A stretch of 64,000 nucleotides of DNA, taken from Linnemannia schmuckeri. Taxonomy: Eukaryota; Mortierellomycota; Mortierellomycetes; Mortierellales; Mortierellaceae. The stretch covers positions 2,108,001 to 2,172,000 of the forward strand of contig JANATG010000004.1 of NCBI GenBank assembly GCA_029449235.1, given 5' to 3'. The notes under the pieces were generated by a model. The model made no database searches and was not told the origin of the DNA. It saw only the letters and a list, made by a program, of their open reading frames with translations. Position numbers and translations under genes: made by a program. Below are positions 1-12,000 of this stretch, in pieces. Position 1 is the first letter of the stretch. Each line of letters opens with the position of its first letter.

Positions 1-1363
1 CCAACTCGTTCACGCCTGGTGATGCTCAAACGTCGCAGTTGCGTGGATGCGATCATGCCTATGTGTACTCGACGACGGCGCATACTTGGACACGACAGGA
101 ACTTGTAAGGAATCTGAACCGGCAGCTTATAGTCGCAAGTGGACAAGGATTTCGTACTCATTGACTGCGCCCATACTAAGACCTTTCGTTTTCCTTATTG
201 TCCGTATTTTTAGAAAGTTGCAGAGAATGAAACTTTACCAGATACCAGAGAGAAGGCCGCTTTCCTGACAGGTATTATATTATTAATGAGGCTACAATGA
301 AACCTTCGCTGTTTACTTTTCGTAATACATGCTCATAATGTATATGTTGCTTCTACGCGTAAACTAGTGGGTAAGAAGATATACATGTACGGAGGCGTCA
401 AGCCATATCAGACAGTTCTCAAGGACCTTTGGACTCTGGACACGGAGACGTGGACATGGCAGCGTGGACCCGACGGCCCAGGGCCTCGCGCAGACCATAC
501 ACTCTTGCAGTACTATGAGTACATCTTTGTTGTATCAGGTAAGCTAGAGTATGTTTTTGCTACATGAGATAGGTATACGTCGACAATGTTGGGCAACCGT
601 ACTCACGACGCGCTATTCTATGATAGGATACAATGTGAGTCGAAATGTGCCCTTGACGGAGACGCTGCCTCTTATGGTGTTTGACACCAATACGACGAGC
701 TGGACCAATGTTATCCGACCGACACTCGATGCCGAGACGACGTATGTGTCGGAAATGACTCGGGCGGCGATTATCATTGGCACTGTGGTCTTTGCCGTGG
801 TGTTGATAGTGATTGCGCTTTCGACACATTTGCTTCGAAAGTGGAATCAACGGAACTATATCAAAGGCTATGAGAATGTGGAGCTTGAGGAGCAACAGAG
901 GAGGGCTGCACAGGAATTGCCGTCGATCTTGAAGAAGAGGTATCTATCCGAGGGCGGTAATGGCGGCAATGGTGCACCGAGATCGAACCGATCAGGTCGT
1001 GGCGTAGGTATCCAGTCGGAGGTTCTCTTTGAAGATGAAGAGGGTGATTACAGCGATGATAATGGGTCGTTTGATGGTGATGATGAGTATGAGGATGACC
1101 ACCATGGTGGTCAGAAGGTGTCATTGTTATCTCGATCGCAACCCAACCCAAAGTCGAGGTCTCTCCAGGACCAGCAGCAACAAGGGTTGGCACCACCACA
1201 GCGGGAGCGGCGTGTAAGGATTCAGGAGCTGGTTGAGGAGGAGGAGGAAGAGGAGGACAGGTCTCAGTATGGTACGCCTGGCGATGACGAAGACGACGAC
1301 GAAGATGATGGTAGCGCGGTTATTGTCCGTCTCCCACCAGACCTCAGTGAGCGCGAGGAATAG
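1..1363 (+). CDS. Kelch-repeat single-pass membrane protein, 5' partial
   Basis: The gene runs in from the left edge. My model is join(<1..104, 226..271, 368..538, 627..1363); every junction is GT-AG and keeps frame. The first exon reads NSFTPGDAQTSQLRGCDHAY and ends ...TWTRQEL, then comes a kelch blade with KKIYMYGG and a second with the DLWTLDTETWTWQRGPD and GPRADHTLLQY motifs, so the kelch propeller lies outside the membrane anchor. A hydrophobic segment (AAIIIGTVVFAVVLIVIAL) at about 771-830 is followed by a basic stop-transfer and a cytosolic tail of about 170 residues with Asp/Glu runs. This ectodomain-TM-acidic tail form is common in Mortierella-type fungi; function is unknown, and protein-protein binding at the cell surface is only an inference. 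The acceptor at 225 is the least certain junction. Confidence 0.82.
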
Positions 1364-1390
1364 AAGATGCTTTGTGGTAATGCAGAGCTA

Positions 1391-1396
1391 AATAAA
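1391..1396 (+). promoter_or_regulatory. Polyadenylation signal AATAAA of the kelch gene
   Basis: AATAAA begins 28 bases after the TAG stop at 1361-1363, where a cleavage signal is expected. It is the only such hexamer in the short spacer before the next gene. Confidence 0.5.
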
Positions 1397-1584
1397 TGCG
1401 TGCGCCGTTTGAATATTCAATTTGTGAAGCTGTCAGGATGTTCTGCCTGTGCCTGAGTCGACGTCCTTTTCTATGTGAGAGCATTTTCCCTCAAGGTTTC
1501 CCTCCTTGCCATATTTTAGTCCTTTGTTCTTTTTTCTCTTTCTGCCTCATACCTTCACCTCCTCCACTTAGCCATCCCACCACC

Positions 1585-2153
1585 ATGCACCCCGCAACCT
1601 ACTCTGGCGGCTTCTTCGGTCTGGTAAGGGCAACTCCCCCTCCACCGTTTTATTCACTCATTCACTCACTCTACCGCCACGTATTCCTTCCACAAAAATG
1701 TGAACGGGGACTAACAATGCATTGCACAATGCCCAATTTCCCATTCATCAATACTAGATCATCCTTATCCTCGACCTCATTGCCATCTTCGAGGTCCTCA
1801 ACTCGAACAGAAACGTTACCAGCAAACTCCTCTGTAAGGAGTTGTCTTCGCTTTTTTTTACATTTCGTGTGCTGTATTGCTTGTATGCTTGAAACAAGGG
1901 CGTATGTATATCTTGGCGCCAGAAACAGCTCACGCTTTTTTTTTGCTTGTTCGTTGGTGAATAGGGTCGTTGCTCATCTTCTTGTTCCCTATCTTGGGAC
2001 TCGTCCTTTACTTGTAAGTACACCAAGAGCAAAGAAAGGGTCCTCTCTCTCATACAACTTCTTTTCTATTCCTCTCCAACTATCATCCCCTTCCCCCCGT
2101 CTTTACGCCACCGCCGTCGCCACCCTTTCTACCTACTTCGCCAACCATACGCA

Positions 2154-2197
<44 letters not shown>

Positions 2198-2578
2198 GTC
2201 ATTTCGGGCTTTCTCAAGGACGTTTGGACAGTTAAGCCAGGACAGAACAGGACATTTGTCTGCTTCCATATGCAGACAACATCCAAAAAAAAAAAAAAAA
2301 AAATAAAGAGCACGCCGCAATTTTGTTTTGTTTTTTCACCCATCCAACTTTTTGAGTTTATCCGCGGCCTGCATGCTGCTGTGAAAAGTACATAGTTTTT
2401 TTTCTCCATACCAAGGACACAACAACAAAGCAAAAGAACTGAGGCGCAGACAGGAGAAGCTCTTATCTATATCCTTGTATTTCTGACTCTTTCCTCTTCT
2501 CTTTTTTATACGCTTTAATGAAATAGCTTGTTCGGCGGCCGTGAGGAGCACAACTCTGGATACGAGTCCATCGCCTAA
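1585..2578 (+). CDS. Small membrane protein with PLDc_N-type domain (71 aa, four exons)
   Basis: Model: join(1585..1623, 1758..1833, 1965..2013, 2527..2578), 216 bases including the stop. The exons are too short to appear as open frames, yet all junctions are GT-AG and in phase, and the spliced product is coherent: MHPATYSGGFFGL, a membrane helix (IILILDLIAIFEVLNS), a turn (NRNVTSK), a second helix (LLWSLLIFLFPILGLVLYFL), then FGGREEHNSGYESIA. The LLW...FPILG.LYFLFG block is the signature of the phospholipase D N-terminal (PLDc_N) helical hairpin, here without any catalytic domain. The last intron is 513 bp and holds a 39-T run and an A run. The ATG sits in CACCATG. Role unknown; such stand-alone hairpins are often predicted inner or plasma membrane proteins. 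Confidence 0.78.
2158..2196 (+). repeat. T39 homopolymer inside intron 3 of the microprotein gene
   Basis: An uninterrupted run of 39 T lies in the 513 bp last intron, followed at about 2285-2302 by an A run. Other long runs in the window: 45619-45646 (T28, PFK2/FBPase2 intron), 48432-48464 (T33), 39838-39864 (T), 49446-49467 (T), 62520-62546 (A, folylpolyglutamate synthase intron), 63412-63438 (A). Confidence 0.9.
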
Positions 2579-2816
2579 CAGCCGGAAAACAAACAGACAA
2601 AAAAGTCTTTCCCAAACTTTCTTTATCCCTGTTTCATCTCGATCACTTTTGTCGCAAATAAAAAAAACTCAACTCTGCAAACAAACCGTATAACAAAAAA
2701 AAAACAAGGGAAGAGAATTGCGCCAAGGCTAGATGTGCTGAACAGTGTGAGAAAATTGGACAGATATTTGCGGGAGAGCGCATTTTTTTTAAGATATGCG
2801 CGTGCGTGCCTGTTTG

Positions 2817-4196
2817 CTACGATCTCGACCCTGAAGGCGTATGGCCTCGACTGCTATTATTACTACTGCTAGCTCGACTGGTATATGTGGGCACACTCAT
2901 ATTGGTGTTGTACTGGCCTAAAACAGTCCGGTTGCGCTCGTATTGGGCTCGGAGGGAACTTTTGGTGGTCGAGTGGGTCGTGCTGCTGCTGTTTCCCGTC
3001 GGGGTAATGGAGCGTGCGGGTGTGGGGGATGCTGCACGTCTTGGCAGCATTGTGCTGTCATTGGCAGCGGTTGAACCTCCTCCGGTGAAGGTCGCGAAGT
3101 CCATGATTGGGATCGATGATGAGGTTGGGTCTGTATCGTTTGATGGTGTTGATCGGTCCTGGTTATGGTGGTGAGAGCTATGATATTGTTGTTCGGGTGT
3201 TGGCGTAGGAGGCTGGCGCGTATATCCAGGAAGAAGGGGAGGAGTTGAGGAAGAAGAACCAAATGACGGTGTAGTCTGATGCTGTGGTCGGTAGTGGCTG
3301 CTACTTCCATGTCGAGACGTCCTCGGTTCGACGATTTGGTTGAAAAACATGTTAAACGCGATAGAGGTCGAAGAGTTGGGCATGAACTCTGCAGCAGAAA
3401 CAGAGCACACCGAGATAGCCTCTCCACCATACTTAGTCACCAATTCCTGACCCACCGCCAACCCGGCACCACTACTGCTGCCACCTTTGCCCTGGCTGTA
3501 CCCTGCTCCGACTGCCATGTCATTCTTGGTCCCTACTACCAACAGCGGAATGTTGAGTGAGCCTTGGAGGTTGCTTGATGACGGCCACCCTCCTGTTGCT
3601 ACTCGTCCTTGAGAGGACGCCTCAAGGTAGTCGGCAATCCACTTCCAGAGATTCTCGTAGCTTCTCTTATTGCACAGATCATGTACGAGAATGATCCCCT
3701 GGTAGGATACGCCGCTATAGTACATGCTTCTAGATTTAGGGTGTCGCACAGCTGGGGATCCAGACACGTCGTAAAACTCTATGAATGTCGGGTCTGAAGT
3801 GGATGGGTCAGATGATGATTGTGTTGAGGAGGTAGTATTGGTGGCTCGACTGGAGAGGAGTGAGGGGAGTCCTGAGCGTGCTGTATGGGTAGTGGCTGCA
3901 GTTGGAATTGTGGAGGAGTGGAGACGGACGTTGACGTCGCAGCCGACGGTTGGGACAGGAGTTCGTAGGGGCTCGTTGTTGCATAGGATGTGCACCAGAC
4001 TTGTCTTGCCCTGCAGTAAATAAAGCAGTTGAGAGGTGAAGAGTGGTTTGTTGAATGTCCATCTCTATATATGATATTGATATCACTAAACATTGTACGC
4101 GATGTGATCAGGTGTGGCACTCACCACGCCCGAGTCACCTAGGACGAGGATCCTGTAGGAGGTGTCTTGGTCAGAGTGTGACGAGTAAGGGTTCAT
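2817..4196 (-). CDS. RABL3: RABL3-like small GTPase with long C-terminal tail
   Basis: Model: complement(join(2817..4010, 4125..4196)), 421 aa. Exon 1 encodes MNPYSSHSDQDTSYRILVLG ending in DSGV; splicing restores the P-loop GDSGVGKTSLVHILCN. Then come PTVGCDVNVRLH (RABL3-type, not a classical Rab effector loop), a switch II of DVSG in place of DxxG, IILVHDLCNKRSYENLWKW, and VGTKNDM as the NKxD equivalent (TKxD is normal for RABL3). After about residue 230 the protein turns into a Ser/Pro/His-rich tail with no CaaX or CC end, so no prenyl anchor is expected, as in animal RABL3. It is head to head with RAB3GAP1, 334 bp apart. Animal RABL3 binds a SmgGDS-like factor and affects prenylated GTPases; a like role here is inference. 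Confidence 0.87.
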
Positions 4197-4530
4197 GATT
4201 GCAGAAATGATGCAATGCTGCTATTGCTGTATGAGATGTGGAGGTGAAACGGCAAGGTGGTGGCGATGAAAGGAAGAGCAAATGTCGCGTTTGTAGTGCG
4301 ATGTCTTGGGGTGGAGAGTGCGAAAGATGAAAGCGTGGCAGGTGTAGAAGGAAAGTTGCATGCTGCCATGAAAAGCATCACTTGCCATTTATATTCATAA
4401 TCCGTCACGTGTAATACCACGCGCGAAACCTGCTCGCTCTGCCCCAAGACCATTATTCCCTTCAAACTCGTTCTTCTTCCTCCTCAACAACCTTCTCTTT
4501 CTCATCAACAAAAGGACATGGACGGCAGAC
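4197..4530. promoter_or_regulatory. Divergent promoter of RABL3 and RAB3GAP1
   Basis: This 334 bp spacer separates two opposite start codons. A TCACGTG site (CACGTG core 4406-4411) lies near its middle. A short upstream frame starts with the ATG at 4518 and overlaps the RAB3GAP1 start out of frame, ending at the TGA at 4542-4544, which could lower its translation. Confidence 0.6.
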
Positions 4531-7500
4531 ATGGACGACTTTGAGAACTTTGAGTTTATCGACTACACCACTTCAGGACCATGGGAACGCTTCATCACCC
4601 AAATCGAGGACAGTCTCCGCTCATGGGGACTTGTTGACAACAGCCTTGGCGTCTTTGACCCCGCTGCCATCGCTGCATCCGAAGACAGCGGCTCGGACGA
4701 CACGTCAACACCTAATCCTGCAAGAGTCAGTAGCACGGGAAAGGATCGCAGCAGTAGCAGAGATAGTACAGTCACTCAGACGCATTCGCCCAAAAACTCC
4801 ACATCCAAGGTCTATCAGCTTCGGGAGATGTTGAGCCTCGACGATGCTACCTATGCATTGTCGTACCAATACCACCCAGCCAAGATCCGCCTCGCAGAGG
4901 GTGTCGAGAGGATCGATTTGGATTTCTTACCGATTTCACTGGAAGGCGTTGCTCACCACAGCCTTCATCGCTGGACTGCACAGACCCACATCCTTATCAT
5001 CTCGCCTGTCACCATTTCAGATATCTTCACCACCTCGCTCAGCTCGTCCTCGTCATCAGCCTCTTCGGCCATCATCGACCTTAGCAGTGCCAAATTACTG
5101 TTATCGTCCTTTGCGATCGCGTTTCAGAACACAGGATGCAATATCCCCGTCTTTGTACCGACAGGACAACCCTGGAATATGACGTTTACTGGACTCATGA
5201 TTCAGTCCATGCCTTCTTCCTCAACACCTTCTTCAGATCAGCCCGATCTTCTCGACGATGAATACGACAATGACGGCCAGGCGATTGAGGTGCGATTCAA
5301 CACTGTTCATGTGCCCTACCCACCTGTACAATACACTCATCTTTCAGGAATCATGGACTACTTTATTGAACGCATGGGGATCGAAGACGACGATCCTGCC
5401 TCTTCACCCGGGAACCACAGTCAAAGCACCAAGGAACAAATTCATGCTTCAGCGCTATTCAGCTACGATCTTGTCAATTGGCGTGACGAAGACTGGAAGC
5501 GATGGGGAAACCCGCAGGAAAATGAGAGCAGGAGGGCATCTAGCAGCAGGGATCGGAATGGTGATGTTACGGCCTTTCACGTCGACGAGGAACCTACGAT
5601 GAACACGCCGAGCGACAGCGTCAACATTGAGGATATGAAAATCGAGAATCGGGCACTTTCGCTCCTTCCTATCCCTGTCCTTCCCTTTGGACCTGTCCAA
5701 GATCCGCTGAAATCACTTCGACTCTTGGCACGATTTGGTACGTACCTGACCCTTTGAACTGAAACTTGATTGTGGCTTAATGAACTGTACCTTGCGCTAA
5801 ATTATTATGCCGTTATACTTTACGTGATTTTAGCTTCTGCGCCTTGCACGGTTTATCTGGACAGCAAAAACTTTGCGGACATGGACGCAAGCTACGCCAA
5901 CATCTGGATCCTGCATGCAACGTTCAAGGAAGGCGATTATGGCATTCTTAGCGGGATCATGGAGGACGCTATTGCTTCTTGGAGCTCAGAGAGCGTTCGT
6001 CAAGGGCGAGCCGACGGAAAAGCTCCAAAGGACCAAACCTACAGCGACGCTCTTCTGAACAAGGGCGCCAAACTTATCCAAGGAACGATTACTATGGTGG
6101 ACACGATGGATGTGGAGAATATCATTGACGCTCTTTTCGAGATGCCTGTGGTGGAACCTTCAACAAAGTCAACACCGACAACCAAGCTCGAGACAGAGTG
6201 CGGTGTTCGGATCATACCAGCTTCAGAACTCGGCCTGCATTTCAAGCACGCCACGACGGTCCCTTACAACTCGTTCCTCTGGAGGATGATTCAATACTTG
6301 CTCGATGTCATCTCGCCCAACTCGAATATATCCTACGCGACTTCTGTGATGGGGTTCCTGAAGGTGCTTTGGTCAGAGTTGTTGAAGCAGTTCTACGCGC
6401 GATGGGAGAACAGTCTTTTGATTCCCATGGTCGACATTTACGGAGGCACATGCGAATCAGAGTCAGGATCGGACGGCGAACGGAAACCGGTGGCAATTGA
6501 TCTTCGATACAATCTTCTTCACCAAAAGCTGTCGATGCTCAATTGTTGCATTGCCCGCCAGATCACTCGCAACAAGGAGACCTCCCGCGACGTACATCCG
6601 GTCTTGAAACGCCGCAAGGAAAAGGTCATTGTTGAGGACAACCCTGAATTGAACCCATCGTTGTCTTCGGGGTCAGGAACTACATCACCCACATCTGAGC
6701 AGACTTATGGAGCTCAGTTTCAGAATCTGCTATATGGACTATCTGACATCTCTCGACCACGATCTGCCGATGTCGTGCCTATGGCCAAGCGACTCTTAAA
6801 GAATGTCAAGAACAGAGCTGTGTCAAGTCAACAAGGATCCACGTCACCTTCTCCTACTGCCTCCTCTTTATCATTCGGTGGCTCTAAAACTGAGCCTTCA
6901 TCGCCTACCGCATCGATGCCTATACCCCAGGTGGAAGCACCCCGAAGACGCCACAGCAGCAGTCGACACTCCAGTCAACACTTGTTCCGCCCTAAAGAGA
7001 CTATCACCGGGGGTGATGATGATGACGACGACGACGTGTTCTATGACCCTATGGAAACGAGCGAGGTGATTCTCGATCCCATGGAGATGCAACGCCGCGC
7101 GCATTCGCAATCTTTGACAGAATCCTTTGTTGCACTCAAGTACTCGTCAAGTGCCGATTCACAATCGGGTATATTGGTGAACGATCTTGATCAGATGACC
7201 GTCAGCGCCAGTGGTCCGGATCCTCGGGAGATTGCTGATCCTCACAAGAGTGAAGGAGGTCTGAAGCCGCTCAAAGATCTGAAGCTTCTGGAGACTGGTG
7301 CCCCCTTGATGATTCCCAAGCTTCAGGAACCGGGATACATGACCGAAGACATGATCCAGCAGCAGGAGGAGCTGTTTGAAACGCTTGGTTCTTCCTCTGA
7401 TGGAGCTAAAATGCGAGCCAAAATGCAGTCAACCCAACTCATCTCTGGTAAGCCTCTTATTCCCTATCAGCATGCGTAATTTCGATTTGTGTTGGAGAGT

Positions 7501-8836
7501 TGTCGCTTGTACCTAATAGGCGCTCTGATAATGGTAGATATGGAGGCATTCAAGGCGGCAAACCCAGGATGTGTGTTGGGCGATTTTATCCGGTGGCATT
7601 CGCCAAAGGACTGGGCCGAGGACAAGCGTCAAATGAGTTCGCGTATGGCTGACGCGGGAAATTACTGGCAAGAACTCTGGGCCGTAAGTGCTTCTTGTCA
7701 TTACACTATTCAAATTGAGTTTGCCTACGCAAGGTAAGAGTTTTGGTCCGCAATCTAAACTGTAGTAACTAACTTTGACATCGTCTTTGCCGTCATTTCG
7801 TTGAGATAGAACTCCAAGCGTATCCCTGTGAGTCGTCAAACGCCGCTGTTCAACTACAACCAGGAGGCGGCCAAAGTGCTTTACTACCTTGACAGTCTTT
7901 CAGGAGACCAACTTTTCCTCAAGTAAGGCGCACTATTACTTTGCTGCAAGGCTACTTAAATGTGTATGAGCGACATTCTTGAGATACCTTTGTCCAGTCC
8001 TAAACCCAAATCTGGTATTGATTTTTGAATGTATTCGAATAGCTTATTGCCGTCGATGTGTCTTCTTGCGTATGACACACTTGTCTCTCATCCGGTAGCT
8101 TCACATATCCGCCAAGTGGCAATCGGACTTCGGGAACTTGCTAAAGAACTGACTGTGTTTCCTTGGAATGAACTCACTGCTGGTGAGGAAGACTTGCATC
8201 TTGATGTGGTTATTGAAAAGTTCCGCGTTATTGAGCTCTTGATGGGTCGTGCAATTGCTCTTATTCGAAAGGTATGACATGTAGATGCGAATTTGTGGAG
8301 TCGAAGGCTTGTCTTTGCATTGAGGATTTCGTCGCTAACTTGCTCTCTTACCCTGATATAACTCTTTATTGAAAGTTCCCTGGACAATATGGGCTAGTGG
8401 AGAGAATCCTGGAGGATTTGGAGACGGTTGTTGAGGATGGTGATGAACGCGAGTGTGTCTACGATCTCTTTTCTATCGGAGGTACGTCCTATAAAATTCT
8501 TGGTTCACCCGCACCAGCCTAGTGTATGAAAACCTTGTTCGACTGCAGATCCTTAATTGTTTACCACTTTTTTATACTGTCAAATCTTATTCCTCCGTAG
8601 GATCACTGCAATCATCGTTCCCACAACCGACATCACGCGAGTTTGTTCTCGAGACATTTGATCCATCAGATATGTCAGATTTTACTTCTTCATCATCCTC
8701 TCCAAGCGCTATTGCGCCTGGACCCATCGCAGGAGGATGGCATACCCGGCCGTTGCAGAGGCGCATGTATGCCTGCTTCAAGGAGTCCGAAGTACGTATT
8801 GTAGAGGCCGTGGCCAAGGATGGCATGTACATGTAG
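4531..8836 (+). CDS. RAB3GAP1: Rab3 GTPase-activating protein catalytic subunit
   Basis: Model: join(4531..5737, 5834..7447, 7538..7683, 7810..7922, 8043..8271, 8376..8481, 8601..8836), exactly 1217 codons, 1216 aa (human about 980). The protein begins MDDFENFEFIDYTTSGPWER, matching the conserved family start, followed by LLLSSFAIAFQNTGCNIPVF, QYTHLSGIMDYF, LHQKLSMLNCCI and the catalytic block around FKAANPGC and DFIRWHSPKDW. It ends with the family's PLQRRMYACFKESEVRI. RAB3GAP1 with RAB3GAP2 acts as GAP for Rab3 and GEF for Rab18 and supports autophagy and lipid droplets; no RAB3GAP2 is visible here. The extra length is Ser-rich linker at 6650-7080 including a short Asp run. The human R-A-R motif just before the MQS block is R-A-K here (7414-7422). 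Confidence 0.93.
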
Positions 8837-9012
8837 CAACATTAACAAAGAACAACCGTTTGAACAACGCGAAGAATAGAATATTGTATTTTGTTTCTTT
8901 ATTTGTATTTTGTTTTTTATGTTTTCTGGTTTCCTGCCATCGCTCTATTAAGTTGTGTGTTGTATGTATTGCTTTGGTTGTTGCTAGTAACGGGTGATAA
9001 AAGTGTGCGGTG
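8837..9012. other. Convergent 3' spacer between RAB3GAP1 and ALG12
   Basis: Only 176 bp separate the two stop codons. It is T-rich and should hold both cleavage sites, so the two transcripts may overlap. I see no gene in it. Confidence 0.6.
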
Positions 9013-12000
9013 TTACTCCATGGCACCGACACGTCGCATGATCCAGACCCGGCCTTCAGTCTTGACCTGAAGTGGACTGCACGCAACCCACAGAGAGGTG
9101 ACAGACTCCCTGGGGCTGGACACTGCTGTAGAAATAGAAGAGACCAACCCCTTAACAGCCCGAGGACAAACCTCTCTGATCTGCGAAATAGGGACGCGCT
9201 GAATGCCCGCATAGCCATTGACCTGCTCCAAGACCACAAAGTCGTCCTTGTGGAACTCGGGCTGAGAAGTCAAGAGGTGGGTATAATGCAAGTAATCCCG
9301 ACGATGACGGTGCGATTCGTCCTTGGAGTACGTCCATGGCTTGTGAAGCAGGAATGGGGGGTTGTGGGCAGCGTCGTATGAAAATGTGGGTAAGGTCACT
9401 GAGGATCCAATCTCGCCAAATCGACTGCATCCTGTCTCGGCCGCTGCTCCGTCGATATGTACCGTAGCTGCTAGACAATCGGTTATTTGTAGATAGCCAT
9501 GGTTACGTGTCAGTGAGAGAAAATAAGGAACAAACAAAGATGCTGACCGTTCCCGGTTCGACTGACAACAGAATGAATTCGAGTTTAACGGATGTTTACC
9601 TGCAGCGAAACGGTGAAGATCAAGCTCATGAAGGCGTTGAAGAGCTTGGCCACCAGGGTAGTTGAGGCTGGAAATTGCAGACTGAGCAACGCTCGAGATG
9701 AAGTTCAATCCAACAGCTCCCAAAAGAGCAACCGCCAACACTCTGTATACAATCGTCTTGCGCTTCAAACTAAACCATATTAAATTTACGAGAAGAGTTA
9801 GTATTGTAGTCAAGAATACAAGATATGCAAGAAAATGTCTCTGGAGTAATCGAAACACAAAGACATGAACTTACATCCAGGCAAGGGTAATGGCGGCACC
9901 GAGGTTCAGGAGAGGGACGACATAAATGACAAACCGCCACTCCTTATGGCCCAGGAACGAGTACAGGGCGACAAAAACACCAGTAGGCAAGAGATATCGC
10001 CTCAATCTCTGCTCAACGACCGTTCCTGCCAAGGCCAGAGGCAAAGCCAACCCCGCAATCTTGGGCAAGAGGACCAAAAAGTAAGTATACCAGGGTGAGA
10101 CTCCCCAGGCGACTGATTTGCCCTCGACGGCGTTGAACCAAAAGACTGTTCCCTCAGCCCACATCCACGTCTGCCAGAACCACGAATCAACTGCAATAGC
10201 AATCGCCACACTGGCAACACCCGCCTTGATGCCCTCCAAGACTGTCGTCCAGAATCCAATGCGGGTCATAGCCAGCTCGAGAAGAATAATAGGACCCATG
10301 AGAATCAGGACCTCGGATCTAAAGAGGACCGTCGCAAAGACAAGGCAGTCGATCATCCGGAGCAACGAACGTTCCGTTGCACGCCTGGTGACCGTCTGTT
10401 GGGAAGAGGGAGAGGCCATCATCCAGAACGAGTATGCAACGTTAACTATCACACGTACACGACAAAAAATATGCAGTCAATGTGGCAGGTAGGACAACGG
10501 CTATTAGTTTTTGAAACGCAATTCGCAATTGTAGAGGGCGGGAAAAGTAAGGAGACCGGGCACATTCTTACCAATGGAGAGTGCAAAGGTGTTAGGTAAG
10601 GTTCTGCCAGCATAAAAGAGCCAGTGGAACTGCGAGGCCGAGACGAACATAAACAAGATGCTGACCGTCCTGCCAAACTGATGACGGATCCCGCGACTTA
10701 TTTGATGCCATCCTAAGAATGTAAACAATCCCAACACAGACCGGACTGAGAAGGAAAAGAAAGAAGGGAGAGATGTAATTTTCCCGAGAGGTAGAATGGA
10801 AAGAGAAGTAATATTCCCCCGACAGCACAGAGACAGAAAGATAAAAAAAAATAAGGGGTTAGACAAAACGCACATACGAGCCATGAATAGAATAATAAAA
10901 ACGTTTGACGTGTTGATATGTCAACAAATGTAGCCGCATTGACAAAACAAAAGCAAAACATGCAACAACAAAATGAGGGGGGAGGAGAGATGGGATAGTT
11001 CTCTTTTTCGTTTTTTTTTTCCTCCTCCTTGTCCTTCTCACCGATGAGTTGACCGACAAGGCCCTTAGGAAGACCAGAGTCTGGAGCAAAGAAACGCGCA
11101 ATGGTCATCAAGGGCCAGCTTCCCGCGGCCAAGAGGAGCGGACCCACAAAAGTCCTTGGGACGACTCCCGGGAACTCCAAGTGATCGTACTAAACGGTAC
11201 AGAAGAGACAGAAGAAAAAATATTTAGAGAGCGAAAGGTTATCAAGTAAGCAACCTGCATTCCGTTTACCATATCCCATGTACAAGAGAAAAAAAACATA
11301 AAAAAAATGCCGGACTAAAAAACAAGGCTTGTGCTCAGGGACCATCGTTGTTTTCAATAACAACAAACCGGGTTCAGTCCATGTCGATGAATATTGATGG
11401 TGCACTCCCAGTGTGGTCTGACCCTTCTCTCTTCTCGTTATAACAATCGATCGATATCAGACAAAAGCCATAACGATGTCGCGATTGAACAAAGTAAAAA
11501 CTTGCGAGAATAACAAGGAGATGTTATCGCTTATGTAGTTTACCTGCTGAACACCCTTGGAGGTCACTCCAAAGTTCAGGATATCGTGGGTTGCCTGCAA
11601 ATTGAAGCTCTCCTCGACCTTAGTATAGGGGGCCACAATGATGTGAGCAAGGACCAACATGAGGACTGAGCACTGAACAATGTACTCGAGAGTTGTCCAC
11701 GATTGCACAGAAGGCTGCCTTTTAGAGGATGTGTCGTCCGAGACATATGTCTTTTTGTAGGATGTGGTCGTGGTTGTTGTGATCGTCTTTCCATCGGCCG
11801 AGGATACAGTAATCGAGGACGACGAAGGAGAAGAAGAATTAAAAGAAGAAACAGAAACTCCAGAATCATAGGACGACAAAGATGAGGACGAGCTGAAGGA
11901 GGAAGGGAGGTTGCTGTCGAAACGAACGGTCTTAGTGCCGCCTGTCTTAGGCTCGTCCGGGTTGTGGAGCGAGAGTGCGCTCTTTCTCTTCTTTATGACT

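Noticed and set aside
1396..2235. 279-codon plus-strand open frame
   Set aside because: Made of CT-rich leader, introns of the microprotein gene and a T39 run. The real coding exons lie in parts of it but in spliced form.
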